DNA from: Planococcus circulans
GTDB lineage: Bacteria > Bacillota > Bacilli > Bacillales_A > Planococcaceae
DNA length: 64,000 nucleotides
Direction of reading: 5' to 3'
Assembly (NCBI RefSeq): GCF_020023385.1
Contig: NZ_JAIQCL010000009.1
Location: 130,069-194,068, forward strand
The notes beneath the pieces were generated by a model. The model was not told the DNA's origin, ran no database searches, and saw only the letters and a list, made by a program, of their open reading frames with translations. Position 1 is the stretch's first letter; each line of letters opens with the position of its first letter. The position numbers and the translations under genes were made by a program. This document shows, one piece after another, positions 38,174 to 48,064 of this stretch.

Positions 38174-38503
38174 ATGAACAGTTCATTCACGATTGTGCAA
38201 TTGATTATTTCCATGTTGCTTTTTTATGTTATGTTTTTCGGAATCGGTTTTTTATTGAATATGTTGCTTCGGATGACCTGGCTGATGGCTGTGGTTTATC
38301 CGGTCGTTATCTTACTCGTAGTGGATGATGTAGGCGTTTTCGATTATTTCACGAATCCAGGGGAATCCTTCTCGATGTTGGGGGACACCATTACTTCCAT
38401 GACAGGCAGTGATATCGCCGTCTTGCTTGCTGGCTGGGCTGGTGCCATCACATCAGGTTTTGTCATGAAAATCCTTCGCAAAATGGGTTATCAGATGTTT
38501 TAA
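38174..38503 (+). CDS. yuiB: YuiB-like membrane protein
   Basis: 109 residues, about three membrane helices (IVQLIISMLLFYVMFFGIGF, MAVVYPVVILLVV, IAVLLAGWAGAITSGFVM). Matches YuiB in size, topology and place. Role unknown. ACGGAGGT is eight bases before the ATG. Confidence 0.85.
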   Translation: MNSSFTIVQLIISMLLFYVMFFGIGFLLNMLLRMTWLMAVVYPVVILLVVDDVGVFDYFTNPGESFSMLGDTITSMTGSDIAVLLAGWAGAITSGFVMKILRKMGYQMF

Positions 38504-38504
38504 T

Positions 38505-38543
38505 AAAAAACGCCGATCCGGTCATCCGGGTCGGCATTTTTTG
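38505..38543. terminator. Bidirectional terminator between yuiB and yuiD
   Basis: AAAACGCCGATCCGG-TCAT-CCGGGTCGGCATTTTTT serves both convergent genes. Confidence 0.8.
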
Positions 38544-38554
38544 ATTGGTTATTG

Positions 38555-39031
38555 TTATGGGAGCATACCGTAAAAAATAAAGGAAATGGCTATACCTGTT
38601 AAAGCACCCATAAAAACTTCACTCGGTTTATGGCCAAGCAGGGTCTTCAGTTCCTGGATCTTTTCTTCTTCCTTTTTCTTTGGCCATTTTCTGGTTTCAT
38701 CCATAAAGAGATAGATGTCCTGGCGCATCTTGTTGATGGTCAACGCTTGCTGGCCTGCTTGAAAGCGGACACCGGTGGCATCGTACATGGTAATGACGGC
38801 AAACATCGTCGAGACCGCGAATATTGTGGAGGAAACACCGTGTTCAAAAGCTACGGCAGTCGTTAAAGAAGTGACCGCTGCTGAATGTGAACTTGGCATC
38901 CCGCCAGTCGATGAAAAGAGCTTCCAGTCAAGCTCACGTGTTACGGCATACTGGATGGGGATTTTGACGAATTGGGCAAATACGATCGCGAATAGGGCGA
39001 TCATAAGAGGGAGGTTAGAGAAAATTTCCAT
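38555..39031 (-). CDS. yuiD: Divergent PAP2 family (DUF212) membrane protein YuiD
   Basis: 158 residues with helices and the conserved STGGMPSSHSAAVTSL motif, which retains the PSSH phosphatase core. The DUF212 family is divergent from phosphatidic acid phosphatase and its substrate is not known. Only a weak GAAAGG precedes the ATG. Confidence 0.9.
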   Translation of the reverse strand: MEIFSNLPLMIALFAIVFAQFVKIPIQYAVTRELDWKLFSSTGGMPSSHSAAVTSLTTAVAFEHGVSSTIFAVSTMFAVITMYDATGVRFQAGQQALTINKMRQDIYLFMDETRKWPKKKEEEKIQELKTLLGHKPSEVFMGALTGIAISFIFYGMLP

Positions 39032-39181
39032 ACGGGGCCACAGCCTTTCTGTCTAAATATGTTCCCATAGTATAACATAGACGGTAAATTTTCCGTTCTT
39101 GCATATTCCTTCGCTACACGAACTACTCGAACTTCGGATTAAATGCTACACTTAAAGAGAACAGATTAAAGGAGGAATTTT

Positions 39182-40675
39182 ATGCAAATCAACCTACAAC
39201 AGCATTCACAGGACAGCACAGCTGAAATCCTCATTGTTGGCTTAAGCCGGCATCCGGAAAACAGCAAAGGGTGGGGCGAATTCGCCCAGCGTTTTGAAGG
39301 CAAACTGGAAAGCTGGATCAAGCAGGACCTATCATTCGATTTAAAATCACTGATTACCTATCCAACACTTTCCGGAGAAATTCCACGGGTCTTGTTCATC
39401 GGGTTAGATGACCGTAAAAAATTGACCGAGGAACACCTTCGCTCCTGCTTCGGGTTGGCAGGCAAAGAATTGGCGAAGAAGAAAGTGAAGCATGCAGCAA
39501 TCTACATGGAGTCGTTTGAAAATGACAGAATCTCGTCAGAAGATGTCGCTTTTTTGGCTGCAGAAGGCATCACAATGGGCGGCTACCGCTTTGACGATTA
39601 CAAGACCACATCCAATGAGGCGCAGGTCAAACTGGAATCTCTGACTTTATTGGCAGAAGAGGCTGCAGAGGATGTCGAATCGGCAGCAATCGTTGGCTCT
39701 GTTTTCGGTCAGTCCGTCAATGAAGCCCGGACACTTGTCAATATGCCGGCAAATATTCTAACTGCAACTGCAATGGGGGAATATGCGCGTGAACTTGGCG
39801 AAACCTATGGCTTTGAAACGGATATCTTAGGGAAAGCGGAGCTTGAAGAACTGGGTATGGGCGCAATTCTTGCAGTCAACCAGGGTTCTGTCGAAGAGCC
39901 GCGCCTGATTGTCTTGAAGTACAAAGCGACAGAAGGCTTTGAAGACCCGTTAGCGCTTGTCGGTAAAGGAGTCACCTTCGATACTGGAGGTTACTCAATT
40001 AAGCCGAAGGACGGCATTGTAGGCATGAAGGGCGATATGGGCGGTGCCGCCGCCGTACTCGGTGCCATGAGAATCATCGGTGAACTTCAGCCGGAAAAAA
40101 ATGTGATGGCAGTCATTGCCTCAACGGATAACATGATTTCCGGTAATGCCTTTAAACCGGATGATGTCATTACGTCCATGAGCGGAAAAACCATTGAAAT
40201 CCTCAATACGGATGCTGAAGGGCGCCTGGTGTTGGCTGATTCCGTCAGCTACGCGAAGCAATTAGGGGCAACTCGAATTGTGGATGTGGCAACGTTGACC
40301 GGCGGCGTCATTGTCGCTTTGGGCAAAGACAAAACGGGAGCTTTGACCAATGACGAGGCATTTTTCGAGTCCTTCCTGGAAGCTTCTATGGAAAGTGGAG
40401 AATTTGTCTGGCGTCTGCCTTTAACGGAAAGCGATAAGAAACGCATCCGGAAAAGCGACGTTGCCGATTTAAATAATTCGCCGGGCCGTGATGGCCATAT
40501 GATTTTCGGCGGTGGATTTGTCGGCGAATTTGCCGGTGACACACCATGGATCCACTTGGATATTGCCGGTACTTCCGATGCGGACGGACCTCATGATTTG
40601 GGGCCGAAAGGCGGGACTGGTGCCATGGTCAGAACATTGGCGATGCTGGTTGAAAAGATGGCGGACGAACAATAG
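39182..40675 (+). CDS. pepA: Leucyl aminopeptidase (M17)
   Basis: 497 residues: variable N-domain, then catalytic domain with GKGVTFDTGGYSIKP, GMKGDMGGAAAV and the signature NTDAEGRLVLAD that bind two metal ions. Releases N-terminal residues from peptides in the cytoplasm. AAAGGAGG precedes the ATG. Corresponds to B. subtilis yuiE. Terminator follows. Confidence 0.95.
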   Translation: MQINLQQHSQDSTAEILIVGLSRHPENSKGWGEFAQRFEGKLESWIKQDLSFDLKSLITYPTLSGEIPRVLFIGLDDRKKLTEEHLRSCFGLAGKELAKKKVKHAAIYMESFENDRISSEDVAFLAAEGITMGGYRFDDYKTTSNEAQVKLESLTLLAEEAAEDVESAAIVGSVFGQSVNEARTLVNMPANILTATAMGEYARELGETYGFETDILGKAELEELGMGAILAVNQGSVEEPRLIVLKYKATEGFEDPLALVGKGVTFDTGGYSIKPKDGIVGMKGDMGGAAAVLGAMRIIGELQPEKNVMAVIASTDNMISGNAFKPDDVITSMSGKTIEILNTDAEGRLVLADSVSYAKQLGATRIVDVATLTGGVIVALGKDKTGALTNDEAFFESFLEASMESGEFVWRLPLTESDKKRIRKSDVADLNNSPGRDGHMIFGGGFVGEFAGDTPWIHLDIAGTSDADGPHDLGPKGGTGAMVRTLAMLVEKMADEQ

Positions 40676-40680
40676 AGAGA

Positions 40681-40717
40681 AAAAAACCTGCAGACAAAGT
40701 GTCTGCAGGTTTTTTTA
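40681..40717. terminator. Bidirectional terminator between pepA and the mrp operon
   Basis: AACCTGCAGACA-AAG-TGTCTGCAGGTT with A and T runs on the two sides. Confidence 0.88.
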
Positions 40718-41101
40718 GTGTTCAGTGGTTTTATTGTCCATCAATTTTTTCTTTTGTTCTTTTAACGCACCTTCCATGTCGTCACGCACTGTTTCCTCGG
40801 CGACTTTGATGCCGGACATATAGGCTGCCCGTCCAATCAAATGTCCCCCAACGGGTGCGGTGATGAACAGGAAGGCAATGGCGATGATCATCTGTGTATT
40901 GAAGATACCTTCGATGAGCCAAAAGTGGATGAAGGCGGCCATCAACACGCAGAGAACACCGAGCGTCGAGCTCTTGGAGGCAGCGTGAGTGCGTGTATAG
41001 ACATCGGGCAGACGGATCAGACCTAACGCTGTGACAAGGCTGAAAATGACTCCTGTGCTCATTAATAGGATGATGAGGATATTAACGATTGTTGTTTCGA
41101 T
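40715..41101 (-). CDS. mrpG: Mrp Na+/H+ antiporter subunit G
   Basis: Hydrophobic, about 128 residues from the proposed start, with the MnhG core SLVTALGLIRLPDVYTRTHA and PVGGHLIGRAAYMSG. No ATG/GTG/TTG lies at the place expected from homologues: the codon 7-8 bases after AGGAGAG is ATC at 41101. Alternatives are TTG at 41122 (no ribosome site) or ATG at 41062 (would cut the first helix). Overlaps mrpF; last gene of the operon. Confidence 0.9.
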   Translation of the reverse strand: METTIVNILIILLMSTGVIFSLVTALGLIRLPDVYTRTHAASKSSTLGVLCVLMAAFIHFWLIEGIFNTQMIIAIAFLFITAPVGGHLIGRAAYMSGIKVAEETVRDDMEGALKEQKKKLMDNKTTEH

Positions 41102-41363
41102 CGAAAATCTCTCCTCTCTCAAGGAATTTGGCAAAAGCAATAGTGCCGATAAAGGACAGGATGCTCAACAATAAGATGATTTCGAGAAAAAACTCAGTCT
41201 CGATGATCAATGACAACAAGGCGACGATTGAAACCAACGAGATTCCGATGGCGTCAAGTGCGACTACACGGTCGGCGATAGTCGGTCCTTTGACCAGCCG
41301 GAATAGAAGCCCTGTAAAGCCTATACTGACGATGATAAGGGAAATCCAGTAAAACATCATCAT
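41082..41363 (-). CDS. mrpF: Mrp Na+/H+ antiporter subunit F
   Basis: 93 residues, three helices, with the MnhF motif RLVKGPTIADRVVALDAIG. Structural subunit of the hetero-oligomeric Mrp complex. GGAGGTGA precedes ATG 41363, and the start overlaps the stop of mrpE by four bases. Confidence 0.94.
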   Translation of the reverse strand: MMMFYWISLIIVSIGFTGLLFRLVKGPTIADRVVALDAIGISLVSIVALLSLIIETEFFLEIILLLSILSFIGTIAFAKFLERGEIFDRNNNR

Positions 41364-41839
41364 GGGCGGCTCACCTCCAGAATGGCGCGTTCGAATGTGT
41401 CTTTGATTGAACTGACGGCATCATCGATATCTTCAAAGTCGAGCGCATGGATATAGAGTCTTTTCTGATCGTTTGAAATGCCGACAACCAGCGTTCCAGG
41501 CGTCAACGTGATCAGAGCAGACAAGAGAGTGATTTCCCAATCCTCTTTCAGCTCGGTTTCCAGCTCGAAAATAGCGGGCTTCAAGTTCATATTCGGTTTG
41601 AGGACAATCCGCAAAACCTGAATGCTCGACAAGAAAAGCTCCTTAAGGAACAGCAGGACCAGATAAATGATAGCCCATGCCCGCGAAGTATAAAGACGGT
41701 AAGAAAAGAAACGGCGCATCAGGATAATGATGCCAAGACCTACCAGGAAGCCGATAGCGAATCCTGCAGGGCTGAAGGAAACGGTCATGAACATCCAGAC
41801 AAAGGCCAGGAAGAAATTCAATAAGATTTGTAAAGCCAT
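41360..41839 (-). CDS. mrpE: Mrp Na+/H+ antiporter subunit E
   Basis: 159 residues: two or three N-terminal helices (FFLAFVWMFMT, GFLVGLGIIILMRRFF) and a cytoplasmic tail with LITLTPGTLVVGISNDQKRL, the MnhE signature. Needed for stable complex and full activity. It starts seven bases after the mrpD stop. Confidence 0.94.
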   Translation of the reverse strand: MALQILLNFFLAFVWMFMTVSFSPAGFAIGFLVGLGIIILMRRFFSYRLYTSRAWAIIYLVLLFLKELFLSSIQVLRIVLKPNMNLKPAIFELETELKEDWEITLLSALITLTPGTLVVGISNDQKRLYIHALDFEDIDDAVSSIKDTFERAILEVSRP

Positions 41840-41846
41840 ATGTCAT

Positions 41847-43328
41847 CTACTCCTTTAAGACCGCATCAATATAGATGGATGGATTCAGCAGCACTTCACC
41901 TGCGCCTGAAATGAACGGCATGAAGAGTTCCGCACCGACCCCGAATACCACTGTAATGGCAACAAGGATGACCGTCGGGATAAACATTTGATTAAAAACG
42001 GATTTCTTTAAGGGAACGGTTTCAACCGGTTCTCCCCAGAAAGCGTAGATGAAGATGCGCACAGCACTCAATAATACGATCAGGCTGGTTGCAAGAATGA
42101 CGATGCTGCCCCAAAATTGCGGGCCTTCAAAGCCACCCTGGACAATCAGCAGTTTGCCCGGGAATCCACTGAGCGGCGGTATTCCCGCAAGCCCAAATGC
42201 GGCAACCAGATACGTCCAGCCAAGGAATGGATAGGTTTTGATCAATCCGCCCATTTTGCGAAGGTCTGACGTGCCGAACAATACGGCGACAATTCCGACC
42301 AGGAAGAACAGGGAAGCTTTAATCAGCATGTCATGAAGCAGGTAGAAGATGGATCCATCGACACCTGGCTGATTTAATTGAGCGATTCCGAACAGGATTA
42401 CACCGACCGCAATGATGATGTTGTAAATGATGATCTTTTTAACATCGAAATAGGCAAGTGCACCGACGCAGCCGGCAAGAATGGTCAGGATCGCGATGAT
42501 TCCCAGCAACTCGTGGGTAAATGCGATGTCCATTGTAAAGAACAACGTATATGTACGCATGATGGCATAAACGCCGACTTTTGTCAGCAAAGCTCCAAAC
42601 AGCGCCAATATTGGAATAGGTGGTGAGTAATACGATCCCGGCAACCAAAAGTATAACGGGAAAATAGCAGCTTTGAAGCCGAAGACCATCAGGAACATGA
42701 CAGCTATGACAGTCAGGATGCCGGTTTCTTCAATCTGTGGAATCTTCACTGCCAGGTCGGCCATGTTCAACGTTCCAGTAACCGAGTAGAGGAACGCGAC
42801 AGCGGCTACAAACAAAGCGGATGAAATGATGTTCACCAGCAGATATTTGATGGATTCACGCAGTTGAGGTTTTTCACCGCCATGGACAATCAAGGTATAG
42901 GAAGCCATCAGCAACACTTCGACAAATACGAACAAGTTGAAGATATCGCCTGTTGTGAAGGCACCATTGACGCCGACCATCAAAAATATAACAGCCGGGT
43001 AGTAGTAGGATTGCTCACGTTTCACACCGATGGTCGGGAAACTGTAAAACACGACAAACAAGGTAATGATCGAAGTAGTGACCACCAATAGGGCGGACAG
43101 CGGATCCGACACCATGGAAATCCCGAAAGGTGCGGGCCAACTGCCCAGCGTCACAGCCTGAACTCCATCTGCATTGACTTTAGCCAATAGGAACAATGCA
43201 GCAATCAAAGTCGTGCCCGCAGCAATTGCAGCAATTATACGCTGAAACTTCAGTCGCTTCGGAAAAATCATCAGGATAGTAGCAAAAAACAAAGGGATGA
43301 TGATCGGAAATAGAAGTAAATTACTCAT
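41847..43328 (-). CDS. mrpD: Mrp Na+/H+ antiporter subunit D
   Basis: 493 residues, about 14 helices, homologous to complex I NuoN/M-type proton channels ([13 protein letters not shown] segment reads [38 protein letters not shown] carries the key Glu). Likely ion-translocating subunit. Overlaps mrpC by eight bases. Confidence 0.95.
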   Translation of the reverse strand: MSNLLLFPIIIPLFFATILMIFPKRLKFQRIIAAIAAGTTLIAALFLLAKVNADGVQAVTLGSWPAPFGISMVSDPLSALLVVTTSIITLFVVFYSFPTIGVKREQSYYYPAVIFLMVGVNGAFTTGDIFNLFVFVEVLLMASYTLIVHGGEKPQLRESIKYLLVNIISSALFVAAVAFLYSVTGTLNMADLAVKIPQIEETGILTVIAVMFLMVFGFKAAIFPLYFWLPGSYYSPPIPILALFGALLTKVGVYAIMRTYTLFFTMDIAFTHELLGIIAILTILAGCVGALAYFDVKKIIIYNIIIAVGVILFGIAQLNQPGVDGSIFYLLHDMLIKASLFFLVGIVAVLFGTSDLRKMGGLIKTYPFLGWTYLVAAFGLAGIPPLSGFPGKLLIVQGGFEGPQFWGSIVILATSLIVLLSAVRIFIYAFWGEPVETVPLKKSVFNQMFIPTVILVAITVVFGVGAELFMPFISGAGEVLLNPSIYIDAVLKE

Positions 43329-43668
43329 AGTCTTCAGTTCCTCTCAGCAGATCCATATTATCGGTACCGAGCTCCTGATAAGACCGGTAGGCGAGCACTA
43401 GGAAAAATGATGTTACAGCAAATGAAATGACGATAGCTGTCAAAATCAAAGCCTGGGGCAGCGGGTCTGCGTAATCGCTGACGCTGACCCCTTCAGCCAC
43501 GACGGGCGGCGAGTTTCCGCCAAGCCCTCCCATGGTCAACAGCAATAGATGGGCGCCATGGCTCAGCAGTCCTGTCCCGATGATGATGCGAATCAGGCTT
43601 TTTGAAAGCATTAAGTAAACAGCTGCCATAAAGAGAAATCCAATGGCAACCGACATAATTATTTCCAT
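43321..43668 (-). CDS. mrpC: Mrp Na+/H+ antiporter subunit C
   Basis: 115 residues, NuoK-like, three helices with [20 protein letters not shown] and [20 protein letters not shown]. Stop of mrpB and start of mrpC overlap (TAATG). Confidence 0.95.
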   Translation of the reverse strand: MEIIMSVAIGFLFMAAVYLMLSKSLIRIIIGTGLLSHGAHLLLLTMGGLGGNSPPVVAEGVSVSDYADPLPQALILTAIVISFAVTSFFLVLAYRSYQELGTDNMDLLRGTEDYE

Positions 43669-44090
43669 TATTCATCCTCTCCAATCGTTTGAATAATGGT
43701 CATCGTTACACCGACAACAACCAGGTAAACGCCTATATCGAAAAGTAAAGCCGAGTGTAAGGACGTTTTACCGAAAAGCGGTAATTCAAAATAATCATAA
43801 GCATGTGTGAAAAAAGGAACATCGAAAATGATGGATGCAGAGGCAGTGGCAAGAGCTAGCAGTAAGCCGACTGCTGTCATCGTGACATAATTGAGCGGCA
43901 ATATCTTTTTGACCGTTTCAATGTCGAACGCAAGCATCAGCAAGACGATTGCGCTGGTAGTCAATAGCCCCCCGACAAATCCGCCACCCGGCGTATAATG
44001 CCCTGCAAAGAAAATGTGGACAGCAAACATCAAAATGATGAAGGTCACTACTTTTGTAGCCGTTTGAAGCATGACATCATTTGTTCTCAT
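43668..44090 (-). CDS. mrpB: Mrp Na+/H+ antiporter subunit B
   Basis: 140 residues with [20 protein letters not shown], the MnhB/NuoJ-like signature, and four helices. Overlaps the 3' end of mrpA by 14 bases. Confidence 0.95.
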   Translation of the reverse strand: MRTNDVMLQTATKVVTFIILMFAVHIFFAGHYTPGGGFVGGLLTTSAIVLLMLAFDIETVKKILPLNYVTMTAVGLLLALATASASIIFDVPFFTHAYDYFELPLFGKTSLHSALLFDIGVYLVVVGVTMTIIQTIGEDE

Positions 44091-46491
44091 GTTGACCCTC
44101 CTTTTTGGTCAACCGCAATTTGATCATGGTGATGATGCCGATACCGGCAATGCCCAGTACAGCAATTTCAAACAATGTATCAAATCCACGATAATCGACT
44201 AAAATAACGTTGACGATATTTCCGCCTCCTGCTTCCGAGTAGACCGTTTCCTTATAAAACTCGGAAATGGAAGGGAGGAACTTTTGCGAATGTGCGGACA
44301 AGGCGACCAAAGTCATCGTGACTCCGACACCGAGCGCAATCACCGCATTCCCCAGACGGAAACGCATACGTTCTTCTTTCCGGCTGATCTGCGGCAAATG
44401 ATAGAATGCCAACAGGAACAGCGCGACAGAAATGGTCTCGATCACCAGTTGGGTCAATGCCAGATCCGGTGCACGGAAAATGACGAAGAACAAGGCGACT
44501 GAATAACCGACTGCACCTAACGCGATAATGGCGGTAAGCCTCGATTTCGAAAACAGAATCGTCAGAGTCGAACCGATCAATGCGATCAGGATGACAATTT
44601 CATAAAAACCGATCGGCGCCAAGTTGGTGACATCATAAGCGAATGCCTCGGTCAGGAAGAGTGTTCCGAGAACGATAATGACGACAAAGCTGAACATATA
44701 GACCAAGTAGGAGCGGATAAAGCCGGTCATGTACAGTTTAGAGAAACGGTTCGCACCGGTGTCGCTCAAGAACATCAAGTTGTCGTATAACGCGTTCAAC
44801 GACACGGAATCGGGGAACCGGTCATAGCTCCTCTGCCATTTATGCAGTGTCCAGAACATCAAACCGCCGACGGCAAAGATGCCGAGGGTCATAAAGAGTT
44901 CAGTATTGAACCCGTGCCAGGCCGAAACATGAACATCCACCTCTCCAGGTGAACTATACAGGAAGGGCTGGATCGCCATGACGGCAGGCTTGACGAGCCA
45001 GTCACCAACGATGTTCGGAATAAAGAAAATCACGATGACGAGCAGCGCCAGAAATACCGGCGAGATCAGCATGCCGATCGGTGCTTCGTGTGCAGGCTTC
45101 GGCAATTGATCCGGCTTATGTTCGCCAGCAAATGTATGGAAGACGAAATAGAAGCTGTAGATAAACGTGAAAACGGAACCGAGCCACGCGACGATCGGGA
45201 ATAACACACCCCAGACATCCATGGAGAATAAGTCGAATTCAGTTAAAGAAAGCATCGCGGTCAGGAACATTTCCTTGCTCAGGAAGCCGCCGAATGGGGG
45301 CAAGCCCGCCATGGAAAAGGCGCCGATCATGGCAACAGTGAAACTGATCGGCATCAAGCTCATGAGTCCGCCTAATTTGCGGATGTCCCGCGTACCGGTT
45401 TCATGGTCGATGATCCCGGCAATCATGAACAGACTGCCTTTAAAGACCGCATGATTGATCAAATGGAAGATAGCAGCGAATCCCGCATATTTGAATGTGG
45501 TTTCCGCAATATTATCGATATGGTATCCGGCAGCCGAAGCTCCGAGCAGAGACATGATCAAGCCAAGCTGGGAAACTGTGGAAAATGCCAGAATGCCTTT
45601 CAGGTCCTTTTGTTTCAATGCGAAGAAGGAACCCCAGAACATCGTGAACAATCCGACCCCTGCAACAAGCCACATCCACGTTCCAGATATCGCAAAGACA
45701 GGCGTCAAGCGAGCAACCAAGTAAAGGCCGGCTTTGACCATCGTCGCAGAGTGCAAGTAAGCACTTACAGGAGTCGGAGCTTCCATTGCATCCGGAAGCC
45801 AGATATAGAATGGGAACTGTGCAGACTTCGTAAATGCACCAAGCAGCACAAGAACGAGCGCCCAGATAAAGAAATCATGAGTCGCAAGTTGAGGCGCTTG
45901 TGGGATCAATTCACGTATTGAATATGTATTCCCCATGATGCTCAGCAGCACAAAGCCCCCGAGCATCATCAATCCACCAAAGACAGTGATCATCATTGAT
46001 TTTAATGCACCGAATCTCGAACGGTCGCGGGTATACCAATAACCGATCAACAGGAAAGATGAAATCGATGTCAATTCCCAGAAAAGGTAAAGTGTGATCA
46101 AATGGTCACTTTGGACAATGCCGAGCATAGCCGTCATGAACATCAATAAATAAACGTAGAAATTATGTAATTGTTCTCGGTGTTTGTCCAAATAGAAAAT
46201 GGAGTACAGCACCACTAAAGCTCCGATGCCTGTAATCAGCAGTGTGAACAGCAGGCTCAGCCCATCAATATACGCAACAAACGCGATATCAAGTGAAGGG
46301 ATCCATTGGAATTCAGAAACCAGATTGCCGCCAGCGATCGTGGTAGGGAGCAAAGAGGCATAGTAAATGAATAAAATAACGGGAACAATCAAAACAAACC
46401 AGCCCGTATGGATCTTTCCTACTTTCTTAAATAGCAGCGGAATGAAGAGGGCTGCAAGCAAAGGTAAAAAGATTAAAAATACAAATGACAA
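44077..46491 (-). CDS. mrpA: Mrp Na+/H+ antiporter subunit A
   Basis: 804 residues, the NuoL-like large subunit: HLITLYLFWELTSISSFLLI carries the essential Glu, QFPFYIWLPDAMEAPTPVSA the channel Lys/His region, and a C-terminal NuoJ-like part (about 600-800). With mrpB-G it forms the Na+(Li+,K+)/H+ antiporter that supports alkali and salt tolerance. Start is TTG at 46491, six bases after AAGGAGG. First gene of the operon. Confidence 0.95.
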   Translation of the reverse strand: MSFVFLIFLPLLAALFIPLLFKKVGKIHTGWFVLIVPVILFIYYASLLPTTIAGGNLVSEFQWIPSLDIAFVAYIDGLSLLFTLLITGIGALVVLYSIFYLDKHREQLHNFYVYLLMFMTAMLGIVQSDHLITLYLFWELTSISSFLLIGYWYTRDRSRFGALKSMMITVFGGLMMLGGFVLLSIMGNTYSIRELIPQAPQLATHDFFIWALVLVLLGAFTKSAQFPFYIWLPDAMEAPTPVSAYLHSATMVKAGLYLVARLTPVFAISGTWMWLVAGVGLFTMFWGSFFALKQKDLKGILAFSTVSQLGLIMSLLGASAAGYHIDNIAETTFKYAGFAAIFHLINHAVFKGSLFMIAGIIDHETGTRDIRKLGGLMSLMPISFTVAMIGAFSMAGLPPFGGFLSKEMFLTAMLSLTEFDLFSMDVWGVLFPIVAWLGSVFTFIYSFYFVFHTFAGEHKPDQLPKPAHEAPIGMLISPVFLALLVIVIFFIPNIVGDWLVKPAVMAIQPFLYSSPGEVDVHVSAWHGFNTELFMTLGIFAVGGLMFWTLHKWQRSYDRFPDSVSLNALYDNLMFLSDTGANRFSKLYMTGFIRSYLVYMFSFVVIIVLGTLFLTEAFAYDVTNLAPIGFYEIVILIALIGSTLTILFSKSRLTAIIALGAVGYSVALFFVIFRAPDLALTQLVIETISVALFLLAFYHLPQISRKEERMRFRLGNAVIALGVGVTMTLVALSAHSQKFLPSISEFYKETVYSEAGGGNIVNVILVDYRGFDTLFEIAVLGIAGIGIITMIKLRLTKKEGQHENK

Positions 46492-46523
46492 ATGAATCCT
46501 CCTTCCAGCATAAACGTGATGAG

Positions 46524-46542
46524 TTTCTAATTAGAAATTATA
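46524..46542 (-). promoter_or_regulatory. mrp promoter -10 and 14-bp palindrome
   Basis: On the minus strand TATAAT (46537-46542) is directly followed by the perfect palindrome TTTCTAATTAGAAA (46524-46537), which thus covers the start of transcription. A weak -35 (TGCAAA, 16 bases away) exists. Operator position suggests control of the antiporter. Confidence 0.5.
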
Positions 46543-46669
46543 ACGTAAATCTGATGGATTTGCACCGTTCACCGATTAACGCTGTTGAATCCCTGTAGAT
46601 TTTCCAGTGCTTTTCAAATAGGAAGAAACCTGATTATGTTTATTTTGTGAATAGGGAAAAAAACAGCAA

Positions 46670-46707
46670 AAAAGCAGGCTTTCGGATGTGAAAGCCTGCT
46701 TTTTTTA
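46670..46707 (-). terminator. Terminator of the MFS gene
   Basis: Minus strand AAAGCAGGCTTTC-ACATCC-GAAAGCCTGCTTT, then T residues; overlaps the stop codon. Confidence 0.85.
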
Positions 46708-47937
46708 AATATTCTTCAATTCCTGCTCGAGCAGTACATCTTCGAAATCCTGTTCAGGTTTTGCCAAGGTATAGCGAAGGAAAGCAAAAGCGAGAACGAA
46801 CAGTACTCCTGTCACGATAAAGACTGAGGAGATGCCGATAAAGCCGCTGACAATCCCGCCGAACATGGGGCCGATAATGTTTCCAAGAAAACGGAAACTG
46901 GTGTTGTAGCCCATGATTTCCCCTTGGATTTCAATCGGTGCCTCCCGGCGCATCAAAGCGGTGGTCGTCGGAATCATTCCGCCGACTGCAACCCCGAACA
47001 ACAGCCGCAAAATGATCAATTGCCAAAGTTCAGTGACGAAGGCCTGTGGAATGATGAAAACAAATGCCAGCAGCAGCAGGAAACCGAGAACTTTCTCGTA
47101 GCCGATGGAATCACCCAAGCGGCCCCAGCGACGGGCAAACAGAAGATTTCCGACTCCCGTTGCGCTGAAAGTGATGCCGGCCAGGAATGCCACTTGTCCG
47201 CTGCCTTCCGTCAAATGCGCAACATACAACGACAATAACGGCTGGATGCTGAAATTGCCGATTTGAATCAGAGCCGTGATAATCATGACATTCAGTATCA
47301 GTCGATGGCTCAAAATACCGGTGATGATGGTTCTGGGGGCATAAACATGGGCATCTTTCTGTTTAACCCGTTTGATTTCATGCAGCCCGAAGACCACGAA
47401 CAAGGCAGCAATCGAAATGACGCTGGCTGTAATCAGGAAAGTGTACTGGAAGCCGAAAGCGTCGGCCATCAAGCCGCCGAGAACCGGACCGAACAGCGTG
47501 CCGGAGACGCTGCCCATCTGAAGTGTGCCAAGTGTTTTCCCTGCCGTCTCCTTAGAGGTCTGTGAACTGACAAAAGCAAGTGAAGTCGGGATGAAACCCG
47601 TCACAACGCCCATGAACAGACGGATTAAAAACAGTTCTGTTACAGAATCTGCAGTCCCCATCATGAAGATGCTGATGGCGATGCCGAATCCATTGATGAT
47701 TAAAATCGGTTTGAAGCCATATTTATCGGCAATGCGGCCCCAAATCGGCGACATGATCAATGCAGCGACAAAGGTGATTCCGAATACGAGGCCAGACCAG
47801 CGCTGTACGTATTCATCTGTGAAGTTGCCAAGCGATTCGATATAAAGAGATAAGAATGGCATAATCATTGTGGTACTGCCGGCCACCAGGAAATTGGTGA
47901 ACATGATGATGAAGAAATTCTTTTTCTGAGTATCCAA
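46705..47937 (-). CDS. MFS drug/metabolite exporter (DHA1 type)
   Basis: 410 residues, 12 helices, with the MFS A motif after TM2 (GRIADKYGFKPILI) and its second-half counterpart (RRWGRLGDSIGYEKVLGF). Motif C-like glycine spacing in TM5 (GSVSGTLFGPVLGG) indicates an H+-antiport exporter of the multidrug group. Substrate unknown. Start is TTG at 47937 behind AAGGGG. One-gene unit, divergent from the cyclophilin gene. Confidence 0.88.
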   Translation of the reverse strand: MDTQKKNFFIIMFTNFLVAGSTTMIMPFLSLYIESLGNFTDEYVQRWSGLVFGITFVAALIMSPIWGRIADKYGFKPILIINGFGIAISIFMMGTADSVTELFLIRLFMGVVTGFIPTSLAFVSSQTSKETAGKTLGTLQMGSVSGTLFGPVLGGLMADAFGFQYTFLITASVISIAALFVVFGLHEIKRVKQKDAHVYAPRTIITGILSHRLILNVMIITALIQIGNFSIQPLLSLYVAHLTEGSGQVAFLAGITFSATGVGNLLFARRWGRLGDSIGYEKVLGFLLLLAFVFIIPQAFVTELWQLIILRLLFGVAVGGMIPTTTALMRREAPIEIQGEIMGYNTSFRFLGNIIGPMFGGIVSGFIGISSVFIVTGVLFVLAFAFLRYTLAKPEQDFEDVLLEQELKNI

Positions 47938-48064
47938 CTGGACCCCTTCTTTCTTAATGGAGCAACTGTTCTTATTATAAGATATTTCGCCTTACGAAGA
48001 AAGTGTTGTATCTTACCAGTGAATTCAAAAAAATTCTATGCTAAAATAAGGCGGGGTGAAAAGG

